Source: Methyloligella solikamskensis (GTDB lineage Bacteria > Pseudomonadota > Alphaproteobacteria > Rhizobiales > Methyloligellaceae). Taken from it: a stretch of DNA of 64,000 nucleotides. Both the position numbers and the translations under genes were made by a program. A model generated the notes under the pieces. The model saw only the letters and a list, made by a program, of their open reading frames with translations. It made no database searches and was not told the origin of the DNA. Within the stretch, counting starts at the first letter, position 1. Each line of letters starts with the position of its first letter. The stretch lies in contig NZ_JBHTJO010000001.1 in NCBI RefSeq assembly GCF_042676065.1, positions 2,480,001-2,544,000 on the forward strand, read 5' to 3'. This document shows, piece after piece, positions 24,927 to 33,567 of this stretch.

Positions 24927-25022
24927 GTCATCCCTGCGAAAGCAGGGATCCAGTATCCTCTGTGGTCGAAATAGCGAACGGCCGGTGGTTACTGGATTGC
25001 CCGGTCAAGCCGGGCAATGACA
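24927..25022. repeat. REP-like palindromic repeat pair
   Basis: GTCATCCCTGCGAAAGCAGG and GATTGCCCGGTCAAGCCGGG are two members of the recurrent palindrome family, flanking about 40 bases of unique sequence. They occupy the gap before the small basic protein. The wider 24851-25154 gap holds nothing else I can support, apart from a GC-rich CCCGGCGGGGAGAG stretch. Confidence 0.7.
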
Positions 25023-25154
25023 CTCAGAACAGAAAGCCCAAAGCGGCACACAAATTCGCTCGCTTTTCCCCGCCGATAGGCGCATGGGATTCGGCACGAG
25101 CCCGCCGGTCCTCATCGAGGGCCGTGGAGCCGCCCCAACCCCCAGGAGACCGCC

Positions 25155-25289
25155 ATGGCCAAGGGCCAGCAGAGAAGCAATCGCGAGAAGAAGAAGCCGA
25201 AGCAGGAGAAGGCCAAGACCACCGCGGCCCCCATCCCCTCCACCATCGAATCCCGCGGCAAGGTGGTGACCGGAACCAAGAAGAAGTAG
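25155..25289 (+). CDS. Small basic Lys-rich protein (44 residues)
   Basis: AGGAGACCGCC precedes the ATG. The 44-residue product (MAKGQQRSNREKKKPKQEKA at its start, ending VVTGTKKK) is a quarter lysine. Similar tiny proteins beginning MAKGQxRSNRE are widespread in Hyphomicrobiales as conserved hypotheticals. A nucleic-acid-associated role is plausible from charge. Confidence 0.7.
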   Translation: MAKGQQRSNREKKKPKQEKAKTTAAPIPSTIESRGKVVTGTKKK

Positions 25290-25778
25290 GCGGGCGCGCC
25301 TTTCTCCTGTTCTCCCCCTCACCCCAACCCTCTCCCCCGAGGGGACAGGGAGCAGGCTGCGGTTTGCGGCACGGCGCGGCGCCCGTCCCAACCTCCGCCG
25401 TCATGCCCGGACTTGATCCGGGCATCCAGGGGCGAAGAGTTCAGAACAAGCAGCACTGGATTGCCGGGTCAAGCCCGGCAATGACCAAGGCGTGTGGGGC
25501 GCACCCACGCGCCGACCCTCGCCCGGCCGTCGGCAAACGAAGGCCCATCGCGGACGCGCTTGCGCGTCGCGCAACTTGAAATGCGTTGCCCTGGTGGTGA
25601 CGTACCGGACCCCCGAGGCAGGTTCGTTACACCCGCGCGCGTTCGGCTCTCGCCGCTTTCGCGCGCGTCTGACCTCAGGCGCCGCCCCTAACCTCACGCT
25701 GAAGGCGAAATCCCCAGGCACACGTCCCTTATGAGAACAGATCGCAAGTTCAGGGAAAGGCTCGAAGCAGAACAAATC
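25290..25778. repeat. Gap with REP-like repeats 3' of the reverse transcriptase gene
   Basis: At 25318-25365 there is a C-rich repeat (CCCCTCACCCCAACCCTCTC) also found near 34460. At 25399-25485 lies a palindromic pair (TGCCCGGACTTGATCCGGGC and GATTGCCGGGTCAAGCCCGG). The rest, up to the RT stop, has no convincing gene. Base composition shifts sharply to AT-rich at about 25735, marking one edge of the RT island. Confidence 0.65.
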
Positions 25779-27272
25779 TCAGATGTCGTCGTCATCTTCA
25801 TCAAACCAAAAATCGAAATCATCCGTCTCATAATCAAATGCGAAGTCTTCAATCGCGTAATCAGGCTCGTTATCTTCAGTCTCCTCGAAGACACTCGGCC
25901 TTGCATCCCAACGCAGCAAACTTCTCTGCTCTTGGAAGATCTTTGACTGAGCCGTCCCAATTTCATTAATTTCCCACGGCTCCATGAGGTCTAGATGCCG
26001 AAGTTCAAGCGCAAGCGGCCAAAACTCGTTTCGACTGTGGCTGCCCTCCAAGCGGCCCAATAGCTTGTTGGCAACATCGTCATCAGAAATCAAACCGTGG
26101 CGACCCATATGTAACAGCAACCCAAGAACTACTGGGCTGTTATTTTTCACAATCAGATCGCTAATTTTCTTAGTAATCCTGACATCCAACTCTTTAGCGA
26201 GCCATAGAGACCAAGCAACCTCCGAATCTCGGCTCAGAGAAGCTGATTGATAGGAAACGGAACGGATAACATCCCGCCAAAGCCTGCGATCCAACTTGTC
26301 GCCTCTCCGCCCCCTCCAGGCGATCACACGGGCAACGTAATCGAACGAATGGGGGAACTGAATGGCGCAGTGGGCCAAAAAGTGTTCTAGAACATCCCAA
26401 TTGTAGGTCCAGCTTTTTAGCCTGTCTATTATCCTAATCGCGTGTTTTATTATTCCGTCATCGTTATCTTTAAGGGCTATCTCAATAATCTGGCCGAATG
26501 TAGCGACAAGATCGGAAGATGATGCATTACCCAGTAACGCCTTCTTCAGCGCCCTCTCAACTTCTAGCATACCCGAATCTGCCAGAATCTTGTTGAATTC
26601 TATAATTCTAGTCTTAGACTCATTAATATCTAAATTGTAGTACCTGAGTGCCGTGCGCAGTTTTGCCAGCCTATCTTCGCATTCTTCAAAGCTCGTCCCT
26701 CCGATCCAGTAATCATCGACATGCCGGACGTATATTGATCTCGGAGACAACGACAGAAATAACTTGTCGACAGCGGATAGAATTATCTCTCCGATTACTC
26801 TTGATGTGTCGGGACCGACAGCCAATCCCAAGGTCTGTTGTCCCTGCGATTGACGCAGTATGTAATCAAGCCGGTTTCCATATACTTCTGAGGAATTTGC
26901 ACCTCGATCTTCCTTCGAAGCTTCGTAACCATTTATCGCCCACGGTATACTGTGCGTATAAACTGATGGATAGAATCTTGATACGTCCGTAACTACACAA
27001 TATTTAAATCTTGAGAAAGCGGACAAGCGGATCCTGGGCAGTTCCGAGTGTGGAGTAATCTGCAAAGCTCTGGATCCCGTTTCCTTAAATTCGGGTTTAG
27101 ACTGAGATCCTTCAGCCGATTCAAATATTTTTTCTATATCGTTCCAATGTTTTTCTATAAAAAACGATTGATCGTGAATATATACCGGATGCGGAATTCC
27201 AAATAACCTTCTTGTTCCACCTCTTTTACTAGCATCATAAGGAGCGTGGTGCCCGACGCACTTTCTGTTCAC
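25779..27272 (-). CDS. Reverse transcriptase of UG/Abi (defence-associated) type, main open frame
   Basis: This 497-codon frame encodes a reverse transcriptase fold. The motifs are RGGTRRLFGIPHPV (17-30), motif A with Asp96 in YCVVTDVSRFYPSVYTH, a motif B variant GLAVGPDTSRVIGEIILSAV in place of the usual GxPQG, and motif C YVRHVDDYWIGG with the catalytic DD at 186-187. From about 230 to 440 follows a helical repeat-like region (IIEIALKDNDDGIIKHAIRI), as in AbiA/AbiK and DRT proteins. The last 40 residues are extremely acidic (NEPDYAIEDFAFDYETDDFD). No group II intron maturase or endonuclease domain is present. It is solitary and far more AT-rich than its surroundings. The frame opens with GTG overlapping the stop of the N-terminal frame. 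Confidence 0.85.
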   Translation of the reverse strand: MNRKCVGHHAPYDASKRGGTRRLFGIPHPVYIHDQSFFIEKHWNDIEKIFESAEGSQSKPEFKETGSRALQITPHSELPRIRLSAFSRFKYCVVTDVSRFYPSVYTHSIPWAINGYEASKEDRGANSSEVYGNRLDYILRQSQGQQTLGLAVGPDTSRVIGEIILSAVDKLFLSLSPRSIYVRHVDDYWIGGTSFEECEDRLAKLRTALRYYNLDINESKTRIIEFNKILADSGMLEVERALKKALLGNASSSDLVATFGQIIEIALKDNDDGIIKHAIRIIDRLKSWTYNWDVLEHFLAHCAIQFPHSFDYVARVIAWRGRRGDKLDRRLWRDVIRSVSYQSASLSRDSEVAWSLWLAKELDVRITKKISDLIVKNNSPVVLGLLLHMGRHGLISDDDVANKLLGRLEGSHSRNEFWPLALELRHLDLMEPWEINEIGTAQSKIFQEQRSLLRWDARPSVFEETEDNEPDYAIEDFAFDYETDDFDFWFDEDDDDI

Positions 27273-27388
27273 CAGGTATCTGCCTGCCTCGTTATAGACT
27301 GTGCTACGTCTTTTGACTGGAAGATCGGCGGCATATTTTCAGGTAAAAGCCCCCGTTCCAAGAAACTCGAAATCGATGGTTTTGACAT
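27269..27388 (-). CDS. N-terminal segment of the reverse transcriptase, in a different frame
   Basis: The ATG at 27388 has a good GGAGGGG ribosome site 4-5 bases upstream and opens a 39-codon frame: MSKPSISSFLERGLLPENMP followed by PIFQSKDVAQSITRQADTW. The FLERGLLPENMPPIF stretch is the standard start of UG/Abi-type RTs (an L-x-RG-x-x-P-x-x-LPPxF pattern), so this is the true RT N-terminus. It ends in TGA (27271-27269), overlapping the GTG (27272-27270) of the main frame by GTGA. Joining the two needs a -1 shift. Either a mutation or base-call error broke the gene, or two chains are made by coupled translation or frameshifting. Confidence 0.75.
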   Translation of the reverse strand: MSKPSISSFLERGLLPENMPPIFQSKDVAQSITRQADTW

Positions 27389-27555
27389 AACCCCTCCGGG
27401 TGCGTCGCGGGATAGGCTGATCGCGCCCTATACGTGTGGTATTTGGCTGCCTCACAACTGTAGCGGGGAACTGACTTCTCAGCCACATTCCCTCAATCTT
27501 TCGGTGGTAGGCTCCTCTCCAGTTATGCGTGTGTGATCTGAGGGATCTGCAGAAA

Positions 27556-28380
27556 ATGCGTGGATGGAATGGTTTTGCGGGCGCGCTGGGCTTGTGTCTG
27601 CTCGCTTTGTGCGTGGTGGGTTTCGGCAGCGCGGCTAAGGCCGCCCAGTGCGGGAACACGGCCGCCGGGTTTGAGACCTGGAAGCGGCAGTTTGCGGCCG
27701 AGGCGCAGCAGCGCGGGATCGGCCGGCGGGGCATCCAGGCCCTGATGGCCACCCAATACTCCTATGGGACGATCAAGGCCGACCGGGGCCAGCACTCCTT
27801 CAAGCTTTCGCTGGACCAGTTCATGCAAAAGCGCGGGGCGGCGACCATCGCAGCCCAGGGGCGGTCCAAGAAGGCCCAGAACGCCCAGCTTTTCGCGGCC
27901 ATCGAGCAGCGCTACGGCGTGCCCGCGGGGCCGCTGATCGCCATCTGGGGGCTGGAGACGGCCTTCGGCGGCTATATGGGCAACCAGAACACGCTGTCTG
28001 CCGTGGCGACGCTGGCTTACGACTGCCGGCGGCCGGACTTCTTCGAGCCGCATCTGATGGCAGCCCTGCAGCTGATCGACCGCGGCTGGCTGAGCCCGTC
28101 CCAGCGGGGCGCCATGCATGGCGAGGTGGGCCATACCCAGTTTCTGCCGGCCAATATCGTCCGCTACGGGGTGGACGGGAACGGCGACGGGCGCGTGGAC
28201 CTGAACAACCGGGCCGATGCGCTCGCCTCGACCGCCAACTTCCTGCGAGGCCATGGCTGGCGGCCGGGCGCGGGCTATCAGCCGGGGCAGCCGAACTATT
28301 CGGCGATCCAGGGCTGGAACGCGGCAAGCGTCTATCAGCAGACCATCGCGATCGTGGGCCGCCAGATCGACGGGGGTTAG
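27556..28380 (+). CDS. Lytic murein transglycosylase, MltB-like
   Basis: The 274-residue periplasmic enzyme cleaves glycan strands with 1,6-anhydro product formation. The signal peptide is GALGLCLLALCVVGFGSAAK. The SLT_2/MltB fold shows the catalytic Glu in IWGLETAFGGYMGNQNTLS, then LATLAYDCRRPDFFE, GHTQFLPANIVRYGVDGNGD and DALASTANFLRGHGW. The ATG at 27556 follows GAGGGATCTGCAGAAA; the frame extends to 27529. It is divergent from the RT gene and separated from it by 167 bp. Confidence 0.9.
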   Translation: MRGWNGFAGALGLCLLALCVVGFGSAAKAAQCGNTAAGFETWKRQFAAEAQQRGIGRRGIQALMATQYSYGTIKADRGQHSFKLSLDQFMQKRGAATIAAQGRSKKAQNAQLFAAIEQRYGVPAGPLIAIWGLETAFGGYMGNQNTLSAVATLAYDCRRPDFFEPHLMAALQLIDRGWLSPSQRGAMHGEVGHTQFLPANIVRYGVDGNGDGRVDLNNRADALASTANFLRGHGWRPGAGYQPGQPNYSAIQGWNAASVYQQTIAIVGRQIDGG

Positions 28381-28758
28381 AGACCTATTCCCACGTCATG
28401 CCCGGACTTGATCCGGGCATCCAGGGGCTGCAACCACCGCGCCAGCCGCCCTGGATTGCCGGGTCAAGTTTACGACCGGGTCCGCAAGCGGAGCCCGGTT
28501 GCCCGGCAATGACGAAGGTGAGCGGGCGAGGTCGTGCGCCATTCTCTGCTGTCATCCCTGCGAACGCAGGGATCCAGTATCCCCTGTCGTGCCGATCACG
28601 ACCGGCGGTGGTTACTGGATTGCCCGGTCGAGCCGGGCAATGACAAAGGAGTATGAGGCCACTCATGCGCCCACTGCCCCTCCCCCACATATGGCCATTG
28701 CTCCGTCAAAACCCGCCGCTATGATGCGCGCGCTTCGCACCATTTTGAGGGACATTCC
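28381..28758. repeat. Gap with four REP-like palindromes
   Basis: Palindromes at 28397-28422 (TGCCCGGACTTGATCCGGGC), 28452-28509 (a split GATTGCCGGGTCAA / CCCGGCAATGAC pair with an inserted segment), 28553-28577 (CATCCCTGCGAACGCAGGGA) and 28616-28644 (TTGCCCGGTCGAGCCGGGCA) fill this stretch. It is the densest cluster of this repeat family in the window. No gene is seen. Confidence 0.7.
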
Positions 28759-29142
28759 ATGCAGACCAGCCGCGCCGCAGCTAAGGGCACCACGCTTTAC
28801 AGCATGGGCGGGATCCTCCTGATCGCCATTGCGGCCGTCGCCGCGCTGATGACCAAGCCGTCGTTGGAAAGCTTCGACCAGCACCTGAACACGGAGCTGC
28901 GCTCGGAGGTCGCGAAGGCGCTCCAGACGAAGCAGCAGGATGGCGGCGTCGTGGGGCTGGTGATGCGGTTGGGGTGCACGGTGGATGTGGATGCCTGCGT
29001 GCGGCTGCTGCGCTCCCAGATGCAGGTGGACGAGAAGGATCTGGTGGTCGCCCGCTATGTGCGGGTGCTGACGCGCCAGGAGGAGAAGAACTGCCTCGGG
29101 GCGTTCAACACCTGGTTCTGCACCGGCTTCAACGACCGCTAG
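28759..29142 (+). CDS. Membrane-anchored hypothetical protein
   Basis: The 127-residue protein has one N-terminal hydrophobic helix (GGILLIAIAAVAALM) and a soluble tail with four Cys (LGCTVDVDACVRLL and KNCLGAFNTWFCTGFNDR), which may form disulfides in the periplasm. No family is recognised. Its stop overlaps the stop of the convergent TPR-hydrolase gene by 4 bases. Confidence 0.65.
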   Translation: MQTSRAAAKGTTLYSMGGILLIAIAAVAALMTKPSLESFDQHLNTELRSEVAKALQTKQQDGGVVGLVMRLGCTVDVDACVRLLRSQMQVDEKDLVVARYVRVLTRQEEKNCLGAFNTWFCTGFNDR

Positions 29143-31145
29143 GGGCTCGCCGCTTCTTCCTCGAAGGTCCAGTAGCGGCCGGCATCGATCTCGACGGGCG
29201 AGAGGCGCTTGCGCTCCTCGGCCCGCTTCTTCCGCATGATCAGATCTCGCAGATCGCCCAGCACGGATACGGAATCGGCGTAGTAGCTGTGGCCGACGAA
29301 GTCGGTGCTGGTGGCGCTGGCATCGATGGTATCGACGCCCGGCGCAAGCGTGATGCCGCCTGCCGTGTCGCCGGCCCGCCGATAACCGGCGAAGCTCTTG
29401 GAGGCCATCAGGGCATAGTCGCCGGAGGAGGCGTAAAGCGTGGCCCGGCGCTCACCGGCCAGGATCTTGGGCGCGATATCCCTGCTGAAGGTGTCGGCAT
29501 CGATATCGGGGGCGGCGAGGATGATCTCGTCGAACTTCTCGCGAAGCTTGGGCTCTTCCAGGAACAGCTCCTTCAGGGCGCCGGTCAGCACCCGCGTCCC
29601 CATGCTATGGGCGATGAGATAGATGTCATCGGCGCCCGAGCGCTTCGCGAAATCCTTCAGGAAATTCTGGAAGTCGTGGCGCGACCATTCCGCATTGGTC
29701 TCGTCCACCTTGTAGCTCGAATAGCTCGCCTGGGACGGCCAGCTATAAAGCACGGGCGCGCCGCCGAAGCCGAGATCGTAGGCCATTTGGGCGGTCCGGC
29801 GCGTGGCGTCGACGAAGGCGACGTTGTAGCCGTGGACGAAGATGAAAGCGGACTTTCGCCTTGAGCTCTTCACCCGCTCCTGAACGTCCTTGAAGAAGGC
29901 TTTCTTGTCCTTCTCGTCCAGGGAGAGGAGCACGACGAAGCGCTCCGGATCCTCGCACCATTCCAGACGCCAGATGGAGGGCCGCTCCACCTCCCCCATG
30001 CGGTGGTCGCGGGGGATGGAGACCTCCGCCACGCCATAAGTGAGGGGCCCGCGATCGCCGCCATAGGCCTCGGCCGGATCTTCGTCACCGGTCCGTTTGC
30101 GGTCGGTCGCGTAATAGACCCGCACCACGGCGTAGGACGGGTGTTCGACACTGAAGGCGGCCTCGCCCGTCCGCTTGGTTTGCAGGGCCTCCGCCTCTGC
30201 ATAGAGCTTCTCGGCGTTGGCGCGCAGCCCCTGCTCCTCATATAGGCCGGCCAGCGCGTAGAGGCTTTCGATCACCAGATCGTCGGTTTCCTCCAGGGCG
30301 GCCCGGCGGATGGCGAGGGACTGCTTCAGAAGCGCTTCGGCCTCGTCCTCCCGGCCGTTGGTCTGATAGAGCCGGGCGAGCTGATCCAAGCTTTCGGCCG
30401 ACTCCAGGCTGTTCTCGCCGAACGCCTTCTCCCGGATGGCGAGGCCTTCCTTCAGCAGCGCTTCTGCCTGGTCGATCCTGCCCTGGGTCTCATAGAGGAA
30501 GGCGAGCTCCAGCAGCGCCGGGACGATCGGGGGCTGGTCCGGGCCGTAGCGTTCCTTGGTGAGGGTCACGTAGCGCTGGGCGAGATCGAGAGCTTCGCCA
30601 GGCTTGCCGGCCTGGCTGAGCTCGGCGATGCGCCGGGGCATCATCTCCAGGTCGCCGACGCCATCCACCTCTGCCTTGATGGTCTCGGCGCGGACGATCA
30701 GCGCGTTCGCCTCATCCTCCCGGCCCTGATCGAAATAGACGCCGGCGAGATTGTGCAGGCTGGTGGCGACCAGGGCATGATCGGGCCCGAAGACACGCTC
30801 GCGGATGGTGAGCGCCCGCTCCAGGAGCGGTGCGGCCTTGTCGTAGTTCTGCTCCCGGCGGAGCATCCAGGCGAGCCATGTGACGGCGGTCGCGTATTCG
30901 GCGCTGTCCTCACCGGAAGCCGTGCGGGCCTCAGCCACGTATTTCCTGGCCAGGGCTAATGCCTCGGCCGCCTCGCCTGCTTGCGCGAGCCCGGGGATCT
31001 GACGGTTGAGCTCGGTGAAATCGGGCGGAGTTTCCGCGGACGCCGGCACGGCGGCGGCCCCCAATAAAAAAACGGCCAGGGCGAGCCCGCAAAGGACACG
31101 CCCTGACCGCTTCGATGTCTGAGGCAGGCGGCGTTTCTGATCCAT
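29139..31145 (-). CDS. Secreted TPR protein fused to DUF900 alpha/beta hydrolase
   Basis: The 668-residue protein has a signal peptide (GLALAVFLLGAAAVPASAET). Residues 30-310 are kinesin-light-chain-like tetratricopeptide repeats (for example PLLERALTIRERVFGPDHAL and EALLKEGLAIREKAFGENSL, about 42 residues each). Residues 335-640 are a DUF900 hydrolase: VRVYYATDRKRTGDEDP, SAFIFVHGYNVAFVDATRRT, the nucleophile in LIAHSMGTRVL, and late DFVGHSYYADS with the catalytic His. DUF900 proteins often carry TPR or lipoprotein anchors. Substrate unknown. Confidence 0.85.
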   Translation of the reverse strand: MDQKRRLPQTSKRSGRVLCGLALAVFLLGAAAVPASAETPPDFTELNRQIPGLAQAGEAAEALALARKYVAEARTASGEDSAEYATAVTWLAWMLRREQNYDKAAPLLERALTIRERVFGPDHALVATSLHNLAGVYFDQGREDEANALIVRAETIKAEVDGVGDLEMMPRRIAELSQAGKPGEALDLAQRYVTLTKERYGPDQPPIVPALLELAFLYETQGRIDQAEALLKEGLAIREKAFGENSLESAESLDQLARLYQTNGREDEAEALLKQSLAIRRAALEETDDLVIESLYALAGLYEEQGLRANAEKLYAEAEALQTKRTGEAAFSVEHPSYAVVRVYYATDRKRTGDEDPAEAYGGDRGPLTYGVAEVSIPRDHRMGEVERPSIWRLEWCEDPERFVVLLSLDEKDKKAFFKDVQERVKSSRRKSAFIFVHGYNVAFVDATRRTAQMAYDLGFGGAPVLYSWPSQASYSSYKVDETNAEWSRHDFQNFLKDFAKRSGADDIYLIAHSMGTRVLTGALKELFLEEPKLREKFDEIILAAPDIDADTFSRDIAPKILAGERRATLYASSGDYALMASKSFAGYRRAGDTAGGITLAPGVDTIDASATSTDFVGHSYYADSVSVLGDLRDLIMRKKRAEERKRLSPVEIDAGRYWTFEEEAASP

Positions 31146-31212
31146 CTCATTCTCCCCTTGGGAGCCGGACCCGCCGCCCGTCCTCTATCCGTTCAAGCTA
31201 AGCTGCCAAAGC

Positions 31213-32448
31213 CTACGCAGCCTTCTTGGCGTAGTAGGACTGCAGACCGGCCATCACCTTGGGCTTGTCGAAGTCGGCGCCCATCTCGAGCATCCGGTCG
31301 GCGAAGCGGCTGACGATCTCGGTGATCTGCTCTTCCGACAGCTGGTTCAGGATACCGATACGGATCTGGACCGGCTCCGACAGGGTCGGCCAAATGCCGA
31401 AACCTTCGGCGCGGGCGCCCTGCACCAGCTCCTTCTCCTTGCCCTGCATGCTGTCCGGCAGGCTGCACACGACCAGGCTGGTCATGTTGGAGGTCACCTT
31501 GCAGCCCATGGCCTCGACGGCCTCGCGAAGCGCCTTCTCGTGATAGGCGTAGGAGTCGGCCTTGGCGGCCTTGCCGTAGGCGAGGATGATGCGCAGGGCC
31601 TCGTGGAACGCAGCCACGGCGTAGCAGGAATGGGTCTGGTGATAGACCGGGTTCTCGACATCCTTGCCGTCGATGATGCCCCAATGGCGCGCATCGAGGA
31701 TCGGGTGGTTCACGAAGGTGTAGCAGCCGCGCTTCTTGACGACATCGATGGCCTTGTCGGTGAAGGACACCGGCGCATAGGTCAGCGGCAGGGAGAGCAC
31801 ACCCTTCTGCGGACAAGACGCCCAGGCGGCAACGCCCGGATAGTCGTCGATGTTGAAGTCGGCCACGCCGAGGGACGACACGGCGTCGACCAGACCCATC
31901 ACGTCATGCTTTTCGCAGGCGTCGGAGAAGCCCTGGATGTCGTTGATGCGGCCCGAACCGGTCTCCCAGTGCGCCATGAACGCCCACATGGGCTTATGCT
32001 CGGCCAGAGCCTTCTCGACGATCTCGCCGGTGACGGATTCGCCGTGGGGCACCGTGATGGTGATCACATTGGCCGGCTTGGGATCCAACGAGTTGGCCGA
32101 AAGGTCTTCCAGGGAAGAGGCCTTCATGCGGATGGTCAGATCGTCGATGCTGGAGAAGGTGCCGTTGACGAAGCAGACGACCTTGTCACCCGGCAGGATG
32201 AGGCTCTGCATGCAGTCCAGGCCGGTCCAACCGGTGCCGGCAACGCCATAGGTATAGACGTTCTTGGTGCCCCAAAGCTCGCGAAGCATGAACTTCGCTT
32301 CCTTCATGCCGCGCAGCACGTCTGCCTGCATGTGGTCGGCGACACCCGTCTTGGCGAAGCGCTCAAGCACGCGGGGGTCGGTGTTGCCCGGCCCGGGGCC
32401 GGCGGCGAGCGTTTCGGGAATTTCAAGCGGGGGATAAATCTCAGTCAT
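31213..32448 (-). CDS. Class V aminotransferase (alanine/serine-glyoxylate type)
   Basis: The 411-residue PLP enzyme has the class V layout: GPGPGNTDPRVLERFAKTGV near the N-terminus, TYGVAGTGWTGLDCMQSLIL, WAFMAHWETGSGRINDIQ, the PLP-ring Asp in GLVDAVSSLGV, the Schiff-base Lys in SCPQKGVLSLPLT, and a C-terminal small domain. This group transfers amino groups to glyoxylate from serine or alanine. A serine-cycle or photorespiration-like role would fit with the formate dehydrogenase 30 kb away, but the substrate is inferred. A 443-bp gene-free region lies upstream. Confidence 0.8.
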   Translation of the reverse strand: MTEIYPPLEIPETLAAGPGPGNTDPRVLERFAKTGVADHMQADVLRGMKEAKFMLRELWGTKNVYTYGVAGTGWTGLDCMQSLILPGDKVVCFVNGTFSSIDDLTIRMKASSLEDLSANSLDPKPANVITITVPHGESVTGEIVEKALAEHKPMWAFMAHWETGSGRINDIQGFSDACEKHDVMGLVDAVSSLGVADFNIDDYPGVAAWASCPQKGVLSLPLTYAPVSFTDKAIDVVKKRGCYTFVNHPILDARHWGIIDGKDVENPVYHQTHSCYAVAAFHEALRIILAYGKAAKADSYAYHEKALREAVEAMGCKVTSNMTSLVVCSLPDSMQGKEKELVQGARAEGFGIWPTLSEPVQIRIGILNQLSEEQITEIVSRFADRMLEMGADFDKPKVMAGLQSYYAKKAA

Positions 32449-32891
32449 CGGAACACCTCAACTTAGATAGCGTCTTGGATATTTGGTCCGGTCCGCGAAC
32501 GCACCGGCTGGAGTCGTCGCCGGCCCGTTATGGCCCGGCTGGATATGTCGCCCGGCCTCCTGAAGGACGGGTTCGATACGTCGTTCGATCCGATTGGATC
32601 GGTTGCCGATCCTTCGGAAGGATCGATTTCGGACCGGATGGTATGCCGCCCTCCCTCGGAGACGCGCGCGCCTCCTCCGGCCCTCAGGGTGGTCGTAAGA
32701 ATTCGGGGTAATCGTGTAGCTGGAAGGTGGCATTCGGGCAAGAGGCGGGATCGTTTTTCCCGAAAATGCGCGGTTCCTTCGCAGGTGCGAAACGTGCGAA
32801 TGCCCAGACGGTTGCGCGCCCGGGCATCCGATGTCTGTCGCGATTTACAGCGCCATCCTTAGAGCGCTTCGCGAAGCTCGAGGCGGCTAGC
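32449..32891. other. Gene-free upstream region of the aminotransferase
   Basis: No convincing gene lies in these 443 bp; the 90-110-codon frames found there are low-complexity and lack a ribosome site. A perfect hairpin (CGATCCTT, loop CGG, AAGGATCG) sits at 32607-32625, close to further GGATC/GATCC repeats at 32587-32603. Glycine-riboswitch consensus was looked for and not seen. A long leader of the aminotransferase mRNA is possible. Confidence 0.45.
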
Positions 32892-33419
32892 TCAGCACTT
32901 GTTGCCGAGGGTGACCACGCAGCCGACGCCCTTGCCGGTCTCCTTGAGCACCGTGCCGCCGCCTTTGACGACGCCGGAGCCGACCTTGCCGGCGCCGGTG
33001 GCAACGCCTTTGCCGGCATTCATGGCGCCACTGGCGACGCCCTTGCCGACCTGCGCACCGCCCTTAACGACGCCCTTGCCCATCTCGCCGGTGCCTTTCA
33101 CGACACCCTTGGCCGTGCCGGCCGGGCCTTCCTTCAGCCCTGCGCCCATCTCACCGACGCCGCGGGACACGCCGCCGCCGACCTCACCGGCACCGCCGAC
33201 CACGCCGCGGCCGACTTCGCCGGCGCCTTTGGCAACGCCCTTGCCGGTCTCCATGGCGCCGCTAGCGGCACCAGCGCCGGCCTGGCCTGCGCCCTTGGCG
33301 ACGCCTGTGCCGGCCGTGGTGGCACCCTGAACGGTGCCCTGCACGGGCTTGGCTTCCTGGGCATGGGCCGGAATGGCAAAAGCGGCGACCATCACCGTCG
33401 AAAGAAGTAGAGTACGCAT
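32892..33419 (-). CDS. Secreted glycine-rich 11-residue-repeat protein
   Basis: The 175-residue protein starts at the ATG at 33419 behind GGGAGGATATCCT. The signal peptide is MRTLLLSTVMVAAFAIPAHA. The mature part is about twelve 11-residue repeats of the form GxGVxKGxGEV (GKGVAKGAGEVGRGVVGGAG is one example), without bulky residues. It ends with GVGCVVTLGNKC, where two Cys flank VVTLGNK. The gene at 35407-35679 encodes a shorter relative with the same ending. The amphipathic glycine-zipper-like repeats suggest an envelope or pore-like assembly; no named family is recognised. Confidence 0.7.
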   Translation of the reverse strand: MRTLLLSTVMVAAFAIPAHAQEAKPVQGTVQGATTAGTGVAKGAGQAGAGAASGAMETGKGVAKGAGEVGRGVVGGAGEVGGGVSRGVGEMGAGLKEGPAGTAKGVVKGTGEMGKGVVKGGAQVGKGVASGAMNAGKGVATGAGKVGSGVVKGGGTVLKETGKGVGCVVTLGNKC

Positions 33420-33567
33420 AGGATATCCTCCCTCAAACTCATGTCGTAAATATAGGGGCGGCCGCGGGAAATCCGGGCCTAACGCCATACACATAAAGCC
33501 CCTTATGCATCGCCAACGTGTTGATTTGGCGGCAAATGCTCCGCCCTTTTTACCATCGTTCTTATCA

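Noticed and set aside
32463..32741. 92-codon minus-strand frame before the aminotransferase
   Set aside because: No ribosome site or domain is visible, and the translation reflects GATCC-type repeats.
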